NCBI GenBank assembly: GCA_023417775.1
Contig: JAEZEJ010000102.1
Span: 1-5,385, forward strand
Origin: Actinomycetes bacterium
GTDB taxonomy: Bacteria > Actinomycetota > Actinomycetes > Propionibacteriales > Nocardioidaceae
DNA: 5,385 nt
Reading direction: 5' to 3'
Below, piece by piece: positions 1 to 5,385 of the stretch. Both the position numbers and the translations under genes were made by a program. Every line of letters starts with the position of its first letter. The first letter of the stretch is position 1. Under the pieces are notes generated by a model. The model had not been told where the DNA came from and searched no databases. It saw only the letters and a program-made list of their open reading frames with translations.

Positions 1-94
1 CAACAACCCCTGGCACGGCCGCACCCTGTCCGCGGCCGTGCACACCACTGTGCTGCGCGGTGTCCCCACCGTGCTGGAAGGAAAGCTGGCATGA
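1..94 (+). CDS. pyrC: Dihydroorotase (PyrC), C-terminal end only
   Basis: Only the last 30 codons and the TGA stop (92-94) are in the window; the 5' end lies outside, and base 1 is the last base of a split codon. The readable tail begins NNPWHGRTL and ends VLRGVPTVLEGKLA. This matches the usual end of class I bacterial dihydroorotases, which close with an N-P-x-x-G-R/x-L segment and then a short beta stretch of the type T-x-x-R-G-x-x-x-V-x-x-G. PyrC is a zinc-dependent cytosolic amidohydrolase that cyclises N-carbamoyl-L-aspartate to L-dihydroorotate, the third step of UMP synthesis. None of its metal ligands are in this fragment, so activity cannot be judged. Its stop overlaps the carA start (ATGA), which supports co-transcription and coupled translation. 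The identification rests on a short tail plus operon context; another cyclic amidohydrolase is possible but unlikely here. Confidence 0.88.
   Translation, partial: NNPWHGRTLSAAVHTTVLRGVPTVLEGKLA
76..84 (+). promoter_or_regulatory. Ribosome binding site of carA
   Basis: A purine run GGAAGGAAA, inside the last codons of pyrC, lies about 8 bases upstream of the carA ATG at 91 and contains AAGGA, complementary to the 16S rRNA 3' end. It supports ATG 91 as the start. The overlapping pyrC stop suggests that reinitiation may also contribute. Confidence 0.7.
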
Positions 95-1212
95 CCGAGG
101 CCCTGCTCGTCCTGGAGGACGGGTGTACCTTCCGCGGCGAGGCGTTCGGCGCCGAGGGCGAGACCTTCGGCGAGGCGGTCTTCACCACCGGCATGACCGG
201 CTACCAGGAGACCCTCACCGACCCCTCGTACCACCGGCAGGTCGTCGTGATGACCGCCCCCCACGTCGGCAACACCGGCGTCAACCACGAGGACCCCGAG
301 AGCAAGCGCATCTGGGTCGCCGGGTACGTCGTGCGCGACCCCGCCCGCGTGTCATCGAACTGGCGTGCGCGCCGCACCCTCGACGACGAGCTGCGCGAGC
401 AGGGCGTCGTCGGGATCTCCGGCGTCGACACCCGCGCGCTCACCCGCCACCTGCGCGAGCGCGGCGCGATGCGCGTCGGCATCTCCACCACCGAGACCGA
501 CCCCGAGGCGCTGCTGGCCCGGGTGCGCGGCTCGGCCGAGATGTCCGGCCTCGAGCTCGCCGACGAGGTCACCACCCCCGAGGCGTACGTCGTCCCGGCC
601 CAGGGCGAGAAGCGGTTCACCGTCGTCGCCCTCGACCTCGGCATCAAGACCATGACGCCGGCCCGGATGGCCGAGCGCGGCATCGAGGTCCACGTGCTGC
701 CCGCGACCGCCTCGCTCGACGACGTCCTCGCGCTGCAGCCCGACGGCCTCTTCTACTCCAACGGCCCCGGCGACCCGGCGGCCACGACCCAGCAGGTCGA
801 GGTGCTCCAGGGCGCCCTCGAGCGCGGGCTGCCGTACTTCGGCATCTGCTTCGGCAACCAGCTCTTCGGCCGCGCGCTGGGCTTCGGCACCTACAAGCTC
901 AAGTACGGCCACCGCGGCATCAACCAGCCGGTGATGGACCGCACCACCGGCAAGGTCGAGGTCACCGCCCACAACCACGGGTTCGCCGTGGACGCGCCGC
1001 TGGACCGCGAGACCCAGACGCCGTACGGCGTCGCCAGCGTGAGCCACGTCTGCCTCAACGACGACGTGGTCGAGGGCCTCGAGCTGCGCTCGCCCGAGGG
1101 CGACCTGCGCGGCTTCTCGGTGCAGTACCACCCCGAGGCCGCGGCCGGCCCCCACGACGCCGCGTACCTCTTCGATCGTTTCGTCCAGCTCATGACCGAC
1201 CGGAAGGCCTGA
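91..1212 (+). CDS. carA: Carbamoyl-phosphate synthetase small subunit (glutaminase), CarA
   Basis: CarA hydrolyses glutamine and passes ammonia through a tunnel to CarB, which makes carbamoyl phosphate for pyrimidines and arginine; the enzyme is a cytosolic CarA-CarB complex. The 373-residue product has the normal family length (E. coli about 380). Residues 1 to about 135 form the CPSase small-subunit N-domain (EALLVLEDG, GMTGYQETLTDPSY, GVDTRALTRHLRERG). From about residue 175 comes a class I glutamine amidotransferase domain. It carries the oxyanion segment SNGPGDP (223-229), nucleophile Cys253 in GICFGNQ, and the catalytic pair His347 and Glu349 in QYHPEA. The elbow has Asn where E. coli CarA has His (GICLGHQ); as far as I recall this variant is common in actinobacteria, so I do not read it as a defect. 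ATG 91 is supported by a ribosome binding site and by MTEALLVLEDG matching the family N-terminus. The gene overlaps pyrC by 4 bases and lies 6 bases before carB. Codon use is extremely G/C-ending (Tyr all TAC, Asp almost all GAC). Confidence 0.97.
   Translation: MTEALLVLEDGCTFRGEAFGAEGETFGEAVFTTGMTGYQETLTDPSYHRQVVVMTAPHVGNTGVNHEDPESKRIWVAGYVVRDPARVSSNWRARRTLDDELREQGVVGISGVDTRALTRHLRERGAMRVGISTTETDPEALLARVRGSAEMSGLELADEVTTPEAYVVPAQGEKRFTVVALDLGIKTMTPARMAERGIEVHVLPATASLDDVLALQPDGLFYSNGPGDPAATTQQVEVLQGALERGLPYFGICFGNQLFGRALGFGTYKLKYGHRGINQPVMDRTTGKVEVTAHNHGFAVDAPLDRETQTPYGVASVSHVCLNDDVVEGLELRSPEGDLRGFSVQYHPEAAAGPHDAAYLFDRFVQLMTDRKA
1202..1207 (+). promoter_or_regulatory. Ribosome binding site of carB, supporting a GTG start
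   Basis: GGAAGG lies within the last codons of carA, with 11 bases between it and the GTG at 1219. The spacing is slightly long but acceptable. The next in-frame ATG (codon 11) would delete the conserved MPKR start of CarB, so GTG 1219 is preferred. Confidence 0.5.
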
Positions 1213-1218
1213 ACACCC

Positions 1219-4526
<3,308 letters not shown>

Positions 4527-4530
<4 letters not shown>

Positions 4531-5354
4531 GGTCGGGCTTCGGAGCACGTGTCGAGGCGGCCTCACAGGCCTACGGGCCGGTGTGCGTCGGCATCGACCC
4601 CCATGCGGAGCTGCTGGAGCGGTGGGGCCTGGAGGACTCGATCGACGGCCTCGAGAGGTTCGCCGCGACCTGTGTGGAGGCGTTCGCCGGACAGGTCGGC
4701 TTCGTCAAGCCCCAGTCCGCCTTCTTCGAGCGCTTCGGCGCCCGGGGAGTCGCCGTGCTGGAGCGCACGATCGCCGACCTGCGGCACACCGGATCGCTGG
4801 TGATCCTCGACGTCAAACGCGGCGACATCGGCTCGACGGCGGCCGCCTACGCCACGGCGTACCTCGACGAGGACTCGCCGATGGCGGTGGACGCGATCAC
4901 CGTCAGTCCCTATCTGGGATTCGGCACACTGGCGCCCTTCTTCGCCGCGGCGGAGCTGAACGATGCCGGTGTCTTCGTGCTGGCGCTGACCTCCAATCCC
5001 GAGGCGCCCCAGGTGCAGCATGCCCGCACCGACACCGGTCGCACGGTGGCGGGATCGATATTGGCTCAGCTGAAGGCGGCCAACGAGGGGCTGGAGCCGA
5101 TGGGTCCGCTGGGGGCCGTCGTCGGTGCCACCATCGGCGAGACCGATGAGGAGCTCGATATCGGCGGCCCGTTGCTGATCCCGGGCTTCGGCGCTCAGGG
5201 CGGGGGAACAGGCGACCTCGATCGGCTGTTCGGCCGGCTGCCGTCCGAGAGGCTGCTGGTCTCGACCTCCCGCGGTGTGCTCTCCGCGGGCCCGGATGCC
5301 GCGGCTCTGCGCTCCGCCGCCCTCGAACTCAACGACCAGCTGCGCCACCGTTGA
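4527..5354 (+). CDS. pyrF: Orotidine 5'-phosphate decarboxylase, class II (PyrF)
   Basis: PyrF decarboxylates OMP to UMP, the last step of de novo pyrimidine synthesis, in the cytosol without a cofactor. The 275-residue product fits the long class II form found in actinobacteria and some other bacteria; the E. coli type is about 245 residues. Visible active-site elements along the TIM barrel are Asp24 in VGIDPH, Lys61 in GFVKPQ, and the signature LDVKRGDIGSTA with Asp95, catalytic Lys97 and Asp100. Further on are SPYLGFG, the LLIPGFGAQGGG loop, and Arg249 in STSRGVL, a phosphate-binding position. ATG 4527 is chosen because it overlaps the carB stop (ATGA), has GGAG upstream and gives a normal N-terminus; the open frame runs further upstream only inside carB. 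The gene follows carB directly with no pyrD between them. A strong hairpin 10 bases after its stop suggests it is the last gene of the transcript. Codon use resembles the 3' half of carB (GAT, GGA, TTG present), not carA. Confidence 0.97.
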
Positions 5355-5364
5355 GAACCCGTCG

Positions 5365-5385
5365 AGTGTGGGGGCACCCCACACT
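5365..5385 (+). terminator. Candidate transcription terminator hairpin after pyrF
   Basis: AGTGTGGGG (5365-5373) is a perfect inverted repeat of CCCCACACT (5377-5385), with loop GCA: a 9-bp stem with four consecutive G-C pairs next to the loop, starting 10 bases after the pyrF stop. The position and GC-rich stem fit an intrinsic terminator closing the pyr operon. The window ends exactly at the last stem base, so a following U-tract cannot be checked; many actinobacterial terminators lack a clear one. Being palindromic, it could also serve a convergent gene beyond the window. Confidence 0.7.

Noticed and set aside
841..861. Asn in place of His in the CarA nucleophile elbow (GICFGNQ rather than GICLGHQ)
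   Set aside because: The catalytic Cys253, His347 and Glu349 are all present, and from memory the Asn form is common in actinobacterial CarA, so it is a lineage trait rather than loss of glutaminase.

Overview
The window is a high-GC, fully coding stretch of a de novo pyrimidine (UMP) biosynthesis operon, all on the + strand. The order is pyrC (last 30 codons only), carA, carB, pyrF, then a perfect hairpin that reaches the last base of the window. High GC, strong G/C preference at third codon positions, a class II (long-form) OMP decarboxylase and the CarA/CarB sequence style (GICFGNQ nucleophile elbow, MPKREDIQS start of CarB) all suggest an actinobacterium. A Propionibacteriales/Nocardioides-like source is possible, but that is recognition from memory, not a search.

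Layout: bases 1-94 are the C-terminal tail of dihydroorotase (PyrC). The glutaminase subunit of carbamoyl-phosphate synthetase (CarA, 91-1212) overlaps it through ATGA. The large synthetase subunit (CarB, 1219-4530) starts with GTG six bases after carA. Orotidine 5'-phosphate decarboxylase (PyrF, 4527-5354) overlaps carB through a second ATGA. No intergenic region is longer than 6 bases until after pyrF, where a 9-bp perfect stem with a 3-base loop (5365-5385) is a good candidate transcription terminator.

Together the genes give the first step of the pathway (CarAB: glutamine + bicarbonate + 2 ATP to carbamoyl phosphate), part of the third (PyrC: carbamoyl aspartate to dihydroorotate) and the last (PyrF: OMP to UMP). 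pyrB, pyrD and pyrE are not in view. In particular, no pyrD lies between carB and pyrF.

All enzymes look intact, with the catalytic residues I could check in place. I do not see a new biological system here. The one observation worth following up is an abrupt codon-usage change inside carB near base 2,500. Upstream, codons such as GAT, TAT, GGA, TTG, CAT and AAT are essentially absent; downstream, through the rest of carB and all of pyrF, they are common. This could mark homologous recombination within the operon or a chimeric assembly join.
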